Positions 8,373 through 16,131 are shown, numbered from the stretch's first letter. The stretch: 64,000 nucleotides of DNA from Roseomonas mucosa ATCC BAA-692 (GCF_000622225.1 NZ_JHWD01000001.1:1-64000), one strand, 5' to 3'. Made by a program: numbers and translations. Notes: a model not told the origin generated them from the sequence alone.

Positions 8373-9406
8373 TGGCACGTCAGGACGCTTCCGATCTTGC
8401 GCACAGTCTCGGCCGGCAGGCCGAGGCGGTGTGCCGGCATTATCTTTCCAGCGGTCGCCGCGAGGGCAACTACTGGCTCGTGGGCGATGCGCGCAACACA
8501 CCCGGCCGCTCGATGTACGTCCGGCTCAAGGACACGCCGAAAGGTCCCGCCGGCAAATGGACCGATGCGGCGACGGGCGAGCATGGCGATCTCCTCGACG
8601 TCATCCGAGAAAGCTGCGGCCTCATCGACTTCAAGGATGTCGCCGACGAGGCGCGGACCTTTCTCTCAGTGCCGCCGGCACCGGAGGCCCGTCAGCACGA
8701 ACGGCAGAACCCAGCGCCGCATGGCTCCCCCGAAGCGGCCCGCCGACTGGTCCGCATGTCGCAGCCGATCCACGGCACGCTCGTACAAACGTATTTACGG
8801 GAACGCGGCATTACGGATTTGCGCGGAACCGGAAGCCTGCATTTCCACCCGCGCTGCTATTATCGCCCCGAAGAGCATTCGCCGACCGAGACCTGGCCGG
8901 CGATGATCGCGGCCGTCACCGACCTCGACGGCAAGATCACCGGGGCGCATCGCACCTGGCTCGATCCGCGCCGCCGCGACAAGGCGCCAATCGACACGCC
9001 GAGGCGAGCCATGGGCGATCTTCTCGGCAACGCGGTCCGCTTCGGCATAGGCAGCGATGTGATAGCGGCGGGCGAAGGCATCGAGACCGTCCTGTCGCTT
9101 CGTCAGGTCCTTCCCGACATGCCTATGCTGGCGGCGCTCTCCGCGGCCCATCTCGCTGCCATCCTGTTCCCCGACACACTGCGGCGGCTCTACATCGTCC
9201 GCGACAACGATCCGGCCGGTGACGCTGCGCGCGACACCCTCATCGAACGGGCCGACGCGGCCGGGATCGAGGCGATTGTCATCTCGCCGCAGCTGGGCGA
9301 CTTCAACCAGGATCTGCGCAGCCTCGGCCTGGACGCATTGAGCGTGGAAGCCCGGTTGCAGGTCGCGCCGCAGGACGTCGCGCGCTTCATGGCGTTGGCG
9401 GCATAG
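8372..9406 (+). CDS. Toprim-domain primase-like protein
   Basis: The protein has 344 residues. Its N-terminal half has the layout of bacteriophage/ICE primase-like proteins (KWTDAATGEHGDLLDVI). The C-terminal half is a Toprim domain with the glutamate motif GEGIETVLSLR and the acidic motif YIVRDNDPAGDAA. No Cys4 zinc finger is visible. GGGAGG at 8359-8364 and overlap with the helicase stop fix the start. It probably binds or primes single-stranded DNA together with the helicase, judging by family and context. Confidence 0.85.
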   Translation: MARQDASDLAHSLGRQAEAVCRHYLSSGRREGNYWLVGDARNTPGRSMYVRLKDTPKGPAGKWTDAATGEHGDLLDVIRESCGLIDFKDVADEARTFLSVPPAPEARQHERQNPAPHGSPEAARRLVRMSQPIHGTLVQTYLRERGITDLRGTGSLHFHPRCYYRPEEHSPTETWPAMIAAVTDLDGKITGAHRTWLDPRRRDKAPIDTPRRAMGDLLGNAVRFGIGSDVIAAGEGIETVLSLRQVLPDMPMLAALSAAHLAAILFPDTLRRLYIVRDNDPAGDAARDTLIERADAAGIEAIVISPQLGDFNQDLRSLGLDALSVEARLQVAPQDVARFMALAA

Positions 9407-9702
9407 CCGGCAGGAAAACGGGCGTGAGGTTCGCCGCCGTGCTCGGCGGATGCATCATCCATCGGAGGGGGACCGCGCCTCGGCCTTCGAGAGGGCGATC
9501 GGCCCACAAGCCGGCCAACCGGGCAATGGCGGCGGCCGACTATTTTCCGGCGCGGCCCAGAGGCCGCTTTCCATCGCGAAGCAAAATTGCCGGCCTTAGC
9601 CATCGAGCCCTACGCTTTCGCTCCGGGTGCCCGGCCGTCCGGCCCGCGGGCTTCGTCGCCATGAAGGCCGCGACGGTCGCGGTCCAACCGATGGAGCATC
9701 CC
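9407..9702 (+). other. Gap without a supportable gene
   Basis: These 296 bases between the Toprim and DUF2493 genes are GC-rich. An open frame from a GTG at 9424 runs into the DUF2493 gene but has no family character before residue 94. I saw no clear terminator, iteron or promoter. Confidence 0.5.
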
Positions 9703-10626
9703 ATGCGCGATCACGACGACTACGAACCGCATCACGAATCCTCACCCACCGACCATGTCCTTAACGAACTGCAACTTCACGGCTACCGACCCTTCACCGA
9801 CGAGCCCGACCAGCGGCTTCTGCCGGACGGCAACCAGGTCGCGGGCGCCGTCGCCGACATCTTCGACGCTCTAATCGGCACCCTGGCAGACACGCGCCTC
9901 GAACCTGACCTCGACGATCTCCTCTGGTCGACCGTGAACGTTTTCCACCGCGCGACCGACCGGATCGGCCGCGAACTGGATGACAATGAGCAGTCCCAGA
10001 AGCGGGCGCAGCGCGAACAGGACGGCAGCGAGGTGAAATCGGTCGAACTGGAGCGCCTGATCGCAGAGGGGATCACGCTGATAGAGCGCCAGAACGCCTT
10101 CGAGCTAATGCGCGACCAGGCCGCCGAACACTACGAACGCCACGTCGGCAAGCCTTGGCTCCCGCGCAGCGGATCGAAGGTCAACCATCGCAATCTGACT
10201 TCGGCGATGATCGACAGCCGCGACTTCTTGATGGCGAAGAAGCGCGCCGATCAAGAGGTGCTCCTGCCGCCTGGCCCCAAGATCGTCGTCACCGGCGGCC
10301 TCGACTTCAATGATCACCAGCTTATCTGGGCAAAGCTCGATCAGGTTCACGCCAAGCACGCCGGCATGGTTCTCGTCCATGGAAAGTCGCCAAAGGGTGC
10401 CGAGAGGATCGCCTCGCTCTGGGCATCGAACCGCAACGTTCCGCAGATCGGCTTTGCACCCGATTGGACCAAGCACGGACGGTCGGCACCGTTCAAGCGG
10501 AATGACCAGATGCTCGAGATCGTGCCGAAGGGCGTGCTGCACTTCCCGGGCACGGGCATAAATGACAACCTCGCCGACAAGGCCAAGAAACTCGGCATTC
10601 CGGTTTGGAAGCACGGCGGCGCGTAA
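9703..10626 (+). CDS. DUF2493 (SLOG-fold) protein
   Basis: The ATG at 9703 follows GGAG by seven bases; the earlier in-frame ATGs (9661, 9691) lack a good site. The 307-residue product has an acidic, histidine-rich N-terminus. The DUF2493 domain lies at about 185-307, with KIVVTGGLDF, VLVHGKSPKGAERIA and the glycine-rich PGTGINDNLADKA. SLOG-fold proteins bind nucleotides or their derivatives; what this one senses is unknown. It is a regular member of this backbone, downstream of the helicase and Toprim genes. Confidence 0.85.
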   Translation: MRDHDDYEPHHESSPTDHVLNELQLHGYRPFTDEPDQRLLPDGNQVAGAVADIFDALIGTLADTRLEPDLDDLLWSTVNVFHRATDRIGRELDDNEQSQKRAQREQDGSEVKSVELERLIAEGITLIERQNAFELMRDQAAEHYERHVGKPWLPRSGSKVNHRNLTSAMIDSRDFLMAKKRADQEVLLPPGPKIVVTGGLDFNDHQLIWAKLDQVHAKHAGMVLVHGKSPKGAERIASLWASNRNVPQIGFAPDWTKHGRSAPFKRNDQMLEIVPKGVLHFPGTGINDNLADKAKKLGIPVWKHGGA

Positions 10627-10650
10627 GCGCCGCCACGCATGCGCCGCTGC

Positions 10651-10869
10651 CTAGCGCTTCATCTTCGTGACTTTGTAGACGCACCCGGAGCGATCATACG
10701 TGGTCCAATCACCAACCTGCTGACCGTCGTCGAAGTAGCCGGACCGCAGCTTCGAACCGTCCCGGCGAAACCACTCCCAGTATCCGGTAGGTTGTCCCTC
10801 CATCGTCTGGCCGACGACCCACAAGCTTCCGTCCTTGTGTCGCTTCTCGAAAGCGAGCGTCTCCGTCAT
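10651..10869 (-). CDS. MORN-repeat (YwqK-like) small protein
   Basis: This 72-residue protein consists of MORN-type beta-hairpin repeats (GYWEWFRRDGSKLRSGYFDDGQ, then GDWTTYDRSG). The start is ATG at 10869 with GGGG about six bases upstream; a GTG at 10881 is an alternative. It is convergent with the DUF2493 gene. YwqK-type proteins have been described as antitoxin-like, but no partner toxin is visible here, so no function is assigned. Confidence 0.7.
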   Translation of the reverse strand: MTETLAFEKRHKDGSLWVVGQTMEGQPTGYWEWFRRDGSKLRSGYFDDGQQVGDWTTYDRSGCVYKVTKMKR

Positions 10870-10883
10870 TGGCAGCCCCACGT

Positions 10884-11093
10884 TCAGTCTGGCTCGCCTG
10901 TCACTGCGATACGGGCGGATCGCACGTAGAAGGCAAGCTCGGTGTCGTTTTCGATCAACGCGTCGAGAAGCGCTTTCATATCCGCTTGGTCCGAAGACGA
11001 CTGGAAGGGGCCCGGCTGCCGCTCGATCGCCAGCACAGCGATCGTCAAAGCCTTCTTCAAGAGGTGCAGGCTCCTTCCTGTGAACTCCGCCAT
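10884..11093 (-). CDS. Small hypothetical protein
   Basis: The product is a 69-residue helical protein beginning MAEFTGRSLHLLKKALTIAV. It lies just upstream of the MORN-repeat gene on the same strand, so the two may share a transcript. The frame extends further upstream, but those residues look non-coding and the ATG at 11093 is preferred despite a weak AGG site. No family is recognised. Confidence 0.5.
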   Translation of the reverse strand: MAEFTGRSLHLLKKALTIAVLAIERQPGPFQSSSDQADMKALLDALIENDTELAFYVRSARIAVTGEPD

Positions 11094-11368
11094 CGTCCAG
11101 CCCTTCGCGACTCTACACTTGCCGCCAAGAGCATAGCGCAAATAGCCATCTGAGGACACGACGCGAGGCTGAGTCGAAAGCAGTGTCGAGACTGTAAAAC
11201 GGGTCTCCCGACGCGAAGACCACCTCCGCCTATCAGCGCTGATCCTTGGTCCAGCCGCGGACTTGTCGCCATCAACCCATGAAGGGTCGGCTATGCGAGC
11301 ATGCCGCCGCTGCGGCTGCGCCTGCGCGGTGATTGCAGTCCACGGCCGAACACTTCGGGCGCCTGTCG

Positions 11369-11387
11369 GCGGGGGATGGTCCCCCGC
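11369..11387 (+). other. Strong hairpin near a small ORF's ribosome binding site
   Basis: GCGGGGGA (11369-11376) and TCCCCCGC (11380-11387) form a perfect 8-bp stem with a 3-base loop. It ends nine bases before the GGAG of the small gene at 11407. It could affect translation or end transcription; there is no T tract. The rest of 11094-11406 shows no supportable gene. Confidence 0.4.
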
Positions 11388-11406
11388 TCCAGCAGGAGCC
11401 CAGCAG

Positions 11407-11574
11407 ATGTCCCTCAATCAAGCTCACGCCTTCGCCTTCAGCCTCGCCACCACCCTGATGGTCTCGATTGTCATCTTCCAGGCAGGCGACGGCAGCATGG
11501 GTGTCATGCCCGCGGGCGAATATGACGGCGAACTCGCCGCGATCGTCCATGAGGTTGATCCCTTCGCCCGCTGA
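11407..11574 (+). CDS. Small possible membrane or exported peptide
   Basis: This 55-residue product begins MSLNQAHAFAFSLATTLMVSIVIFQ, a single hydrophobic segment of about 20 residues, followed by a short acidic tail. GGAG lies eight bases upstream of the ATG. The hydrophobic stretch could be a signal or membrane anchor. No family is recognised. Confidence 0.5.
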   Translation: MSLNQAHAFAFSLATTLMVSIVIFQAGDGSMGVMPAGEYDGELAAIVHEVDPFAR

Positions 11575-11717
11575 TCGCGGGCAAGGCTTCACGGCCGCAA
11601 GCGGAAGTCCGGCAGGATTTCCGCTCCCGTCCCGGCTTGTCATTCGCTATACTTCAGGCGCGCTGTGGTGGTGGTGGAGGCGCGATCGTCAGCCATGAAC
11701 GATTGGAAACCACTGCC

Positions 11718-12161
11718 ATGATCGTCCTTGCCATACTCGCATCCCTCTTCGCCGTCGGCCTGCTCTGCTGGCTGGTGTTCACCTTGGCCGTTTTCGCTCT
11801 GCCCGCCTTCGTCGGCGTGACGACGGGCGCCTGGGCCAACGAAGGCGGCGCCGGCATTGCCGGCGCTGTCGTCGTGGGCGTGCTCGCAGCGGCGATGACG
11901 CTCGCCATCGGGCACCTCCTGATCGCCTTCGTACGTCCGATCTGGCTGAAACTCGTCGTGGCGGTCGCCTTCGTCGCCCCGGCGGCGATTGCGGGTTTTC
12001 ATGCCACCCATGGCATCGTGAAGCACCTGATGCCGTCGGAAGCGTGGCAGATGGCGTTTTCGATCTTCGGGGCCGTCGCGGTCGGGATCACCGCCTTCCT
12101 CCGGGTCGCTGGACTAGTGGCGACTCCCAGCCCATCCAGCCCGGGCCTTACTCGGGCATAA
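11718..12161 (+). CDS. Small integral membrane protein, unknown function
   Basis: The protein has 147 residues with about four hydrophobic segments (near residues 1-30, 45-70, 75-95 and 110-130). It is glycine- and alanine-rich with no charged motif that suggests transport chemistry. The ATG at 11718 is the first plausible start; its ribosome binding site is weak. Neighbours are unknown genes and DUF736, so context gives little help. Confidence 0.55.
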   Translation: MIVLAILASLFAVGLLCWLVFTLAVFALPAFVGVTTGAWANEGGAGIAGAVVVGVLAAAMTLAIGHLLIAFVRPIWLKLVVAVAFVAPAAIAGFHATHGIVKHLMPSEAWQMAFSIFGAVAVGITAFLRVAGLVATPSPSSPGLTRA

Positions 12162-12717
12162 TCTTTGTCGACGTCGTTCCGGCGGATCGGAACAGCACAA
12201 GACAACGCATATCCTCGTAGCCTCCGAGGTTGCAGATGAAGCGGTGGGTGCTGATTGTTCATCGCCCCGAAAAGCAACCCGCGGGGGAGCGCTTTGGGCG
12301 ACACCGGCAGCGCATCCGTTCGTGCACTGAAGGCAGAGACGCTCCCGGTGGCAGTGGACGGAGATGCTGGAGCGATGCCTGTCGATGGGGAACGAAGCTG
12401 CTGCGCACGCCCTGCGCCGACTTGCCGATGCGGGAGGGTCGCCATCTTCTCCGTTATCTGCCCGTGCCTAGACCGCTCCAAACGGCCTCTTCAATGGCCT
12501 GATCTGGCCGAAGTACGGCTTCGCCTCGATCGCCTATGACACAACAGCCGCGTCGAACTTTCTTCCCCTGCCGGCTGCGCCGTCATTCCTCGCGAGACAA
12601 GAAAGCCCTCCTAAGCTGTCAGGCCCCTTCGGGGTGCGCCGTCGACCGCCTCCGGCCTGCCGATCGCCATCGAGGCCGCAATGGTGCGGGCTCGGGAACG
12701 GAAAACGGAGAATTACA
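12162..12717 (+). other. Gap of 556 bases, no supportable gene
   Basis: I could not support a gene here. One forward frame briefly reads FNGLIWPKYGFASIAYDT around 12490-12545, which looks protein-like and may be a remnant, but it has no start or continuous family match. A small CCCCTTCGGGG hairpin lies near 12625. The last 20 bases supply the ACGGAG site of the DUF736 gene. Confidence 0.4.
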
Positions 12718-13044
12718 ATGGCGACCATCGGCACCTTCAAGAAGACCGGCTCGAACGAGTTCACCGGCGAAATCGTCACCCTCAGCGTCCAGGCCAAGGG
12801 CGTGCGCATCGTCCCCGATACCCGCGCCACCGGCGAGAACGCTCCCAGCCACCGCGTCCTGGTGGGCCGCGCCGAGATCGGCGCCGCCTGGTCGAAGCGC
12901 TCCAACGAGGGCCGCGACTATCTCGGCCTCAAGCTCGACGATCCGAGCTTCAACGCCCCGATCTACGCCAACCTCTTCGACGACGAGGACGGCGATACCT
13001 TCTCGCTGATCTGGTCCCGCCCGAGCGGGCGGCGCGGCGACTGA
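12718..13044 (+). CDS. DUF736 family protein (copy 1)
   Basis: This 108-residue DUF736 protein starts MATIGTFKKTGSNEFTGEI and has the typical VLVGRAEIGAAW, YLGLKLDDPSF and IYANLF blocks. ACGGAG lies seven bases upstream. A paralogue sits at 18224 in the tra region. DUF736 proteins are conserved in alphaproteobacterial conjugative elements but have no established activity. A terminator follows directly. Confidence 0.85.
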   Translation: MATIGTFKKTGSNEFTGEIVTLSVQAKGVRIVPDTRATGENAPSHRVLVGRAEIGAAWSKRSNEGRDYLGLKLDDPSFNAPIYANLFDDEDGDTFSLIWSRPSGRRGD

Positions 13045-13055
13045 GGTCTCCGCGC

Positions 13056-13085
13056 AAGGCCCCGGCCGGAAGGTCGGGGCCTTTC
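13056..13085 (+). terminator. Rho-independent terminator after DUF736
   Basis: A 12-bp stem with one G-T pair (AAGGCCCCGGCC 13056-13067 with GGTCGGGGCCTT 13072-13083) has a GGAA tetraloop and is followed by T residues. It insulates the regulatory module that follows. Confidence 0.8.
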
Positions 13086-13153
13086 AGCTTTCTGGCGAAC
13101 GAATCAGCTGACGTTTTCCCGGTCGGCTTTGCGGTGGTCAAACTGGCATAGGG

Positions 13154-13168
13154 CGACTATCATAGTCG
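13154..13168 (+). promoter_or_regulatory. Palindromic operator 1 upstream of the XRE regulator
   Basis: CGACTAT-c-ATAGTCG is a perfect 7+1+7 palindrome 44 bases before the XRE start codon. With the palindrome at 13201 it makes a likely two-site autoregulatory region. The XRE protein as the binder is inferred from position. Confidence 0.6.
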
Positions 13169-13200
13169 TAGTTCTGGCGTGCGCGTAGGTCCGAGTGGGA

Positions 13201-13220
13201 GGTGATCATGCATGATCACC
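13201..13220 (+). promoter_or_regulatory. Palindromic operator 2 over the XRE start codon
   Basis: GGTGATCATGCATGATCACC is a perfect 20-bp palindrome that contains the ATG (13212-13214) and touches the GGAGG site. A protein bound here would block transcription or translation of the XRE gene itself. Autoregulation is inferred. Confidence 0.6.
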
Positions 13221-13454
13221 GCCCGACAATCACGGGCCGCGCGCGCGTTGCTGGGTTGGACACAGGAGACGCTCGCTGACAAGGCTCGCGTATCTCTGAC
13301 CGCCCTCAAGCGCCTCGAGTCCGCCAGTGGCCTCGAGGTGTACGAGAGCACGCGGGATGAGGTCAGGCGCGCTTTCGAACAGAATGGCGTCGTGTTCCTG
13401 AGCTCCGACCGTGGTGTGGGAGTGATGGTGGTTGATCGCAAAGGGCAAGCCTGA
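13212..13454 (+). CDS. XRE-family transcriptional regulator (QseC-like)
   Basis: This 80-residue protein is almost entirely one helix-turn-helix domain (ARALLGWTQETLADKARVSLTALKRLE), followed by a short strand-rich tail (GVVFLSSDRGVGVMVVD). Size and position match QseC, the repressor next to the antiactivator qseM in the Mesorhizobium symbiosis ICE. Two palindromes lie in its promoter and start region. It probably represses itself and the following QseM-like gene, and so sets the switch for excision. The QseC assignment rests on synteny and size, not on a sequence search. Confidence 0.8.
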   Translation: MITARQSRAARALLGWTQETLADKARVSLTALKRLESASGLEVYESTRDEVRRAFEQNGVVFLSSDRGVGVMVVDRKGQA

Positions 13455-13532
13455 CGGCACGCGAGGAGCGAACTCGCAAACGCCCCACTCATCGGGTTGC
13501 GCTAGAAGCTCGCTCGTAACATCGTTAACAAA

Positions 13533-13835
13533 ATGCTCCAGTATGGATGGATATCCGCGCCGGGGAACGCCGTGACTACAAGCTTATTTCTTGATGAACC
13601 GCCAAGCAGCGCGACGCCGACCGCCTATGACGCGGCCAATGTGAAGCTTTACCTGCGTTTGCTGGATGCCGAAGCGCAAGGCGCTTCCTGGGCAGACGTC
13701 GTCGAGACGATTTTCGGGATTTCGGTCAACGCCGAGCCCGAGCGTGCCGAGCGCGTTCACCGCTCGCATCTCGCGCGCGCAAAGTGGATGACGAAGAACG
13801 GCTATAGCGGTTTGCTGGCCGGCCGCGTGAACTGA
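13533..13835 (+). CDS. DUF2285-type antiactivator (QseM-like)
   Basis: This product of up to 100 residues has the core VKLYLRLLDAEAQGASWADVV and HLARAKWMTKNGYSGLL, typical of the small DUF2285-related proteins that include the antiactivator QseM. QseM is known to bind and inhibit FseA and TraR in the Mesorhizobium ICE. The ATG at 13533 has no clear ribosome site; a GTG at 13572, nearer the conserved part, may be the real start. It lies between the XRE repressor and the fseA-like gene, as expected for a regulatory switch. No TraR or LuxI gene is present, so the FseA-like protein is the probable target. Confidence 0.7.
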   Translation: MLQYGWISAPGNAVTTSLFLDEPPSSATPTAYDAANVKLYLRLLDAEAQGASWADVVETIFGISVNAEPERAERVHRSHLARAKWMTKNGYSGLLAGRVN

Positions 13836-13861
13836 ACGTGATGCAGGTTTCGCATCACGTT
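13835..13861 (+). other. Perfect inverted repeat after the QseM-like gene
   Basis: AACGTGATGC (13835-13844) and GCATCACGTT (13852-13861) form a 10-bp perfect stem with a 7-base loop, starting on the last base of the QseM-like stop codon. No T tract follows. It may be a terminator, an mRNA end or an operator controlling the fseA-like gene. Confidence 0.5.
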
Positions 13862-13950
13862 GCTCCGCCTTCGTTATTCCCAGCCCTCACACAACTTGGA
13901 ATCGTGTCCGCAGCTCAATTCGCGCGCTAAAACTGCGGAGGCTGTGGAGG

Positions 13951-14707
13951 ATGTCTGAAGAAGATTCTTGGCGGTCAGAGGCCGCTTACGACTATGTCGA
14001 TGCTCTGTCTCCCGGAGATCTTGCCTGGGAGTTTTTGCGGAGAAACACCGAGTACCGGCGATCATACGACGAATTCCTCCAGGCAGGCGACAACACCGAA
14101 GAACTGACCCGGGAGTTTACATCCCGATGGGGGTTGCGATTTCCCGGCAGACCCTTCTGCATCTGCAATCGTCTCTCCAGTCTATTGGGACGCCCACTTC
14201 GATCCATCGATCGTCGTCCTCGGCAAAATCCCGACGGCTCACACGCCTCCCTCACTTGACGATTTCATCAGGGCGCAGGCCATAAATGGCATCGATGGCG
14301 AGATGCTGCGCCTTCAGCTCCGGGGAGAAAAGTTCGACGCTTCTCTGCGCGACGGTGCCGGAAGTCTCGCGGCCATGGTCCTTCTCGATGAGCTTACGCC
14401 CGACCGCCTGAGCGCGCTGGCTCGCTTTTGGGCGGCTCTCGCTGGAAAAACCGTCCCGCCGGATCCGCGTATCACCCGATCCCGACAAAAGCGGGCGCGA
14501 GAAATGCTGCGCGTCCTCGACGGTCGGGCATCCGGAGCGACGTATCGTGCAATCGCCGACGCCGTCTTTCCCAAACATGATCACGACGCAGCCTCGTGGG
14601 TAGGCAGCGCAATCCGCGAGACGACCATTCGCCTGGCTAGAGACGGCACGAAGCTCGTTCAGGGCGGCTATCGTTCGATCTTGCGCCGGCCACGCCGAGA
14701 CCGCTGA
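13951..14707 (+). CDS. fseA: FseA-like excision activator encoded across a +1 frameshift
   Basis: Two overlapping frames encode one protein. The first (from ATG 13951; stop TGA 14257-14259) has the DUF6499 signature ALSPGDLAWEFLRRNTEYR and ends its family match at RWGLRF. The second frame continues it exactly as PADPSASAIVSPVYWD and then a DUF2285 domain with REMLRVLDGRASGATYRAIADAVF. The span is 757 bases, one more than a multiple of three, so one +1 shift yields a 251-residue protein of normal family length. The Mesorhizobium ICE activator FseA is known to be made by programmed +1 frameshifting of the same two domains. FseA activates the excisionase gene, here directly downstream. A frameshift mutation or sequencing error remains possible. 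Confidence 0.8.
14137..14148 (+). other. Candidate +1 ribosomal frameshift site
   Basis: In the first frame the codons are CGA TTT CCC GGC. Slippage by +1 from TTT to TTC, or from CCC to CCG, gives the same peptide, R-F-P-A, and enters the DUF2285 frame. Both are slip-prone pairings for the tRNA in the P site. The site sits exactly where family similarity changes frame. Confidence 0.65.
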
Positions 14708-14719
14708 CGCCCCAAAGGG

Positions 14720-14747
14720 TGTCGAACTTATCTCCTTTACTTCGACA
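14720..14747 (+). promoter_or_regulatory. Inverted repeat upstream of the excisionase gene
   Basis: TGTCGAA (14720-14726) and TTCGACA (14741-14747) are perfect 7-base arms separated by 14 bases, so the arm centres are 21 bases apart, about two helix turns. It is the most obvious binding-site candidate between fseA and the excisionase gene, starting 114 bases before the latter. Binding by the FseA-like protein is inferred. Confidence 0.5.
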
Positions 14748-14833
14748 TCGTGCCGACCGCCGCAATCGCGCCACCGTGACCGCAATCCGCCGCCTGTCCG
14801 AGGCAGGCGCCGCGAAACCACGGAGGTTCGATC

Positions 14834-15118
14834 ATGGACGAAACGGCCGCCCCCATGCCGCCACGCTACCTCAGGACAGAGGAAGCCGCGCGCTTTCTCG
14901 GGCTGTCGGAGCGCACGCTCGAAAAGCACCGAACATATGGCACCGGACCGACATACCGGAAGCTCGGTGGACGGGTGGTCTATTCGCTGACCGACCTGCA
15001 GGCGTGGGCCGATCGCGGCTTGGTGACCTCCACCTCGGATCCGCGTGGCGGCATCGTCGCTCCTGCGAAAGCTGCGGCCTCCCAAGGCCGCAACGCCGGC
15101 ACGTCCGGCCTTCGCTGA
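14834..15118 (+). CDS. rdfS: AlpA/MerR-like excisionase (RdfS-like recombination directionality factor)
   Basis: The 94-residue product carries a winged helix-turn-helix of the excisionase type (YLRTEEAARFLGLSERTLEKHR, then GPTYRKLGGRVVYSLTDL). GGAGG at 14821-14825 sets the start. It follows the fseA-like gene and precedes repA. In the Mesorhizobium ICE the equivalent RdfS turns the integrase toward excision and is the target of FseA. No integrase is in the window, so its partner must lie outside, or the element must be a plasmid using this as a simple regulator. Confidence 0.75.
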   Translation: MDETAAPMPPRYLRTEEAARFLGLSERTLEKHRTYGTGPTYRKLGGRVVYSLTDLQAWADRGLVTSTSDPRGGIVAPAKAAASQGRNAGTSGLR

Positions 15119-15131
15119 TCCGGTCTCCGTG

Positions 15132-16019
15132 ATGTCGTCCCGCCATCAACGCAGCGACGAGCGAGCGCAACTCGACCTCTTCCGGGCGCTGCCCGGTGAC
15201 TTGGCGCCTCGCGATGCGCAGGACCTGATGGCCTATCCGTTCTTCTCCCTCGCCAAGTCGAAGCGGCTTGCGCCGATCGACTTCAAGGCCGGATCGGTCA
15301 AGATCCGTGTCGAGGCAGTGCCCGAGCATGGCATGGCGACGATCTGGGACGCCGACATCCTCATCTGGGCCGCCTCACAGATCGTCGAGGCTCGCGACGT
15401 GGGGCTCCAGCCGTCGCGGCTGATGGCCACGACCCCGTATGAAATCCTGAACTTCATCGGCCGCGGCGTATCGCTGCGTGATTACGATCGGCTCAAGGCC
15501 GCACTCGACCGACTGCAGTCGACTACCGTCGCGACCTCGATCCGCCAGCCGACAGAGCGTCGGATGCACCGGTTCTCCTGGATCAACGAGTGGAAGGAAC
15601 GAGCCGACCAACGCGGCAGGCCGCTCGGCCTCGAACTCATCGTTCCCGACTGGTTTTACAGCGCGGTGCTCGACGACGCGCTGGTGCTCAGCATCGACCG
15701 CAACTACTTCGGCCTGACCGGAGGGCTGGAGCGCTGGCTGTACCGCCTGGTGCGCAAGCACGGCGGCAAGCAGGAGTTCGGCTGGAGCTTCGACTTTCCG
15801 CACCTCCATGCAAAGTCTGGTAGCCTCTCGCCGCTCAAGCACTTTGCCTACGACCTCCGCGAGATCGTCCGCCGGCAGCCGCTCCCCGGGTATCAGCTCA
15901 CCATCGAGCAGTGCGTCGGCGGTCCCGACATCCTGTCCTTCGCACCCACCGATCCCGACGCGCTTGGCATTCCGCGCCGCCGTCGCCGCTCGAAAACTCG
16001 CCCTGGGGATAAGCTGTGA
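15132..16019 (+). CDS. repA: Replication initiator protein A (RepA/RPA family)
   Basis: The 295-residue protein matches the RepA initiator family of alphaproteobacterial elements. Visible blocks are AQLDLFRALPGDLAPRDAQDLM, MAYPFFSLAKSKR, WDADILIWAASQI, LDRLQSTTVATSI and GLERWLYRLVRKHGGKQ. The C-terminus is basic (RRRRRSKTRP). The start is ATG at 15132 (GTG at 15129 is adjacent), with no strong ribosome site, 14 bases after the excisionase gene. Three direct repeats start eight bases after its stop, the usual layout of an iteron-controlled origin. RepA probably opens that origin for replication of the circular form. Confidence 0.85.
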   Translation: MSSRHQRSDERAQLDLFRALPGDLAPRDAQDLMAYPFFSLAKSKRLAPIDFKAGSVKIRVEAVPEHGMATIWDADILIWAASQIVEARDVGLQPSRLMATTPYEILNFIGRGVSLRDYDRLKAALDRLQSTTVATSIRQPTERRMHRFSWINEWKERADQRGRPLGLELIVPDWFYSAVLDDALVLSIDRNYFGLTGGLERWLYRLVRKHGGKQEFGWSFDFPHLHAKSGSLSPLKHFAYDLREIVRRQPLPGYQLTIEQCVGGPDILSFAPTDPDALGIPRRRRRSKTRPGDKL

Positions 16020-16026
16020 ATCGTCT

Positions 16027-16090
16027 CGTGCTATCGGGGACCGGCACTATCGTGCCATCGGGGACCGAAGTCTCGTGCTATCGGGGACCG
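16027..16090 (+). repeat. Three iterons, likely RepA-binding origin
   Basis: CGTGCYATCGGGGACCG occurs at 16027-16043, 16051-16067 and 16074-16090. The copies differ at one base only and are spaced 24 and 23 bases apart, about two helix turns. Their place right after repA identifies a probable origin. Confidence 0.8.
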
Positions 16091-16131
16091 GATTCGACGA
16101 ATCCTCGCGCTGAATCAGCGACTTGCAAGCC

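Noticed and set aside
6837..8501. A 554-codon minus-strand open frame across the helicase C-terminus and Toprim start
   Set aside because: It is antisense to two well-supported coupled genes and has no recognisable domain.
13951..14707. fseA region as a simple pseudogene
   Set aside because: The single-base offset falls at slip-prone codons, both halves are intact, and the homologous ICE gene is known to need +1 frameshifting. A decayed gene would be expected to show further damage.
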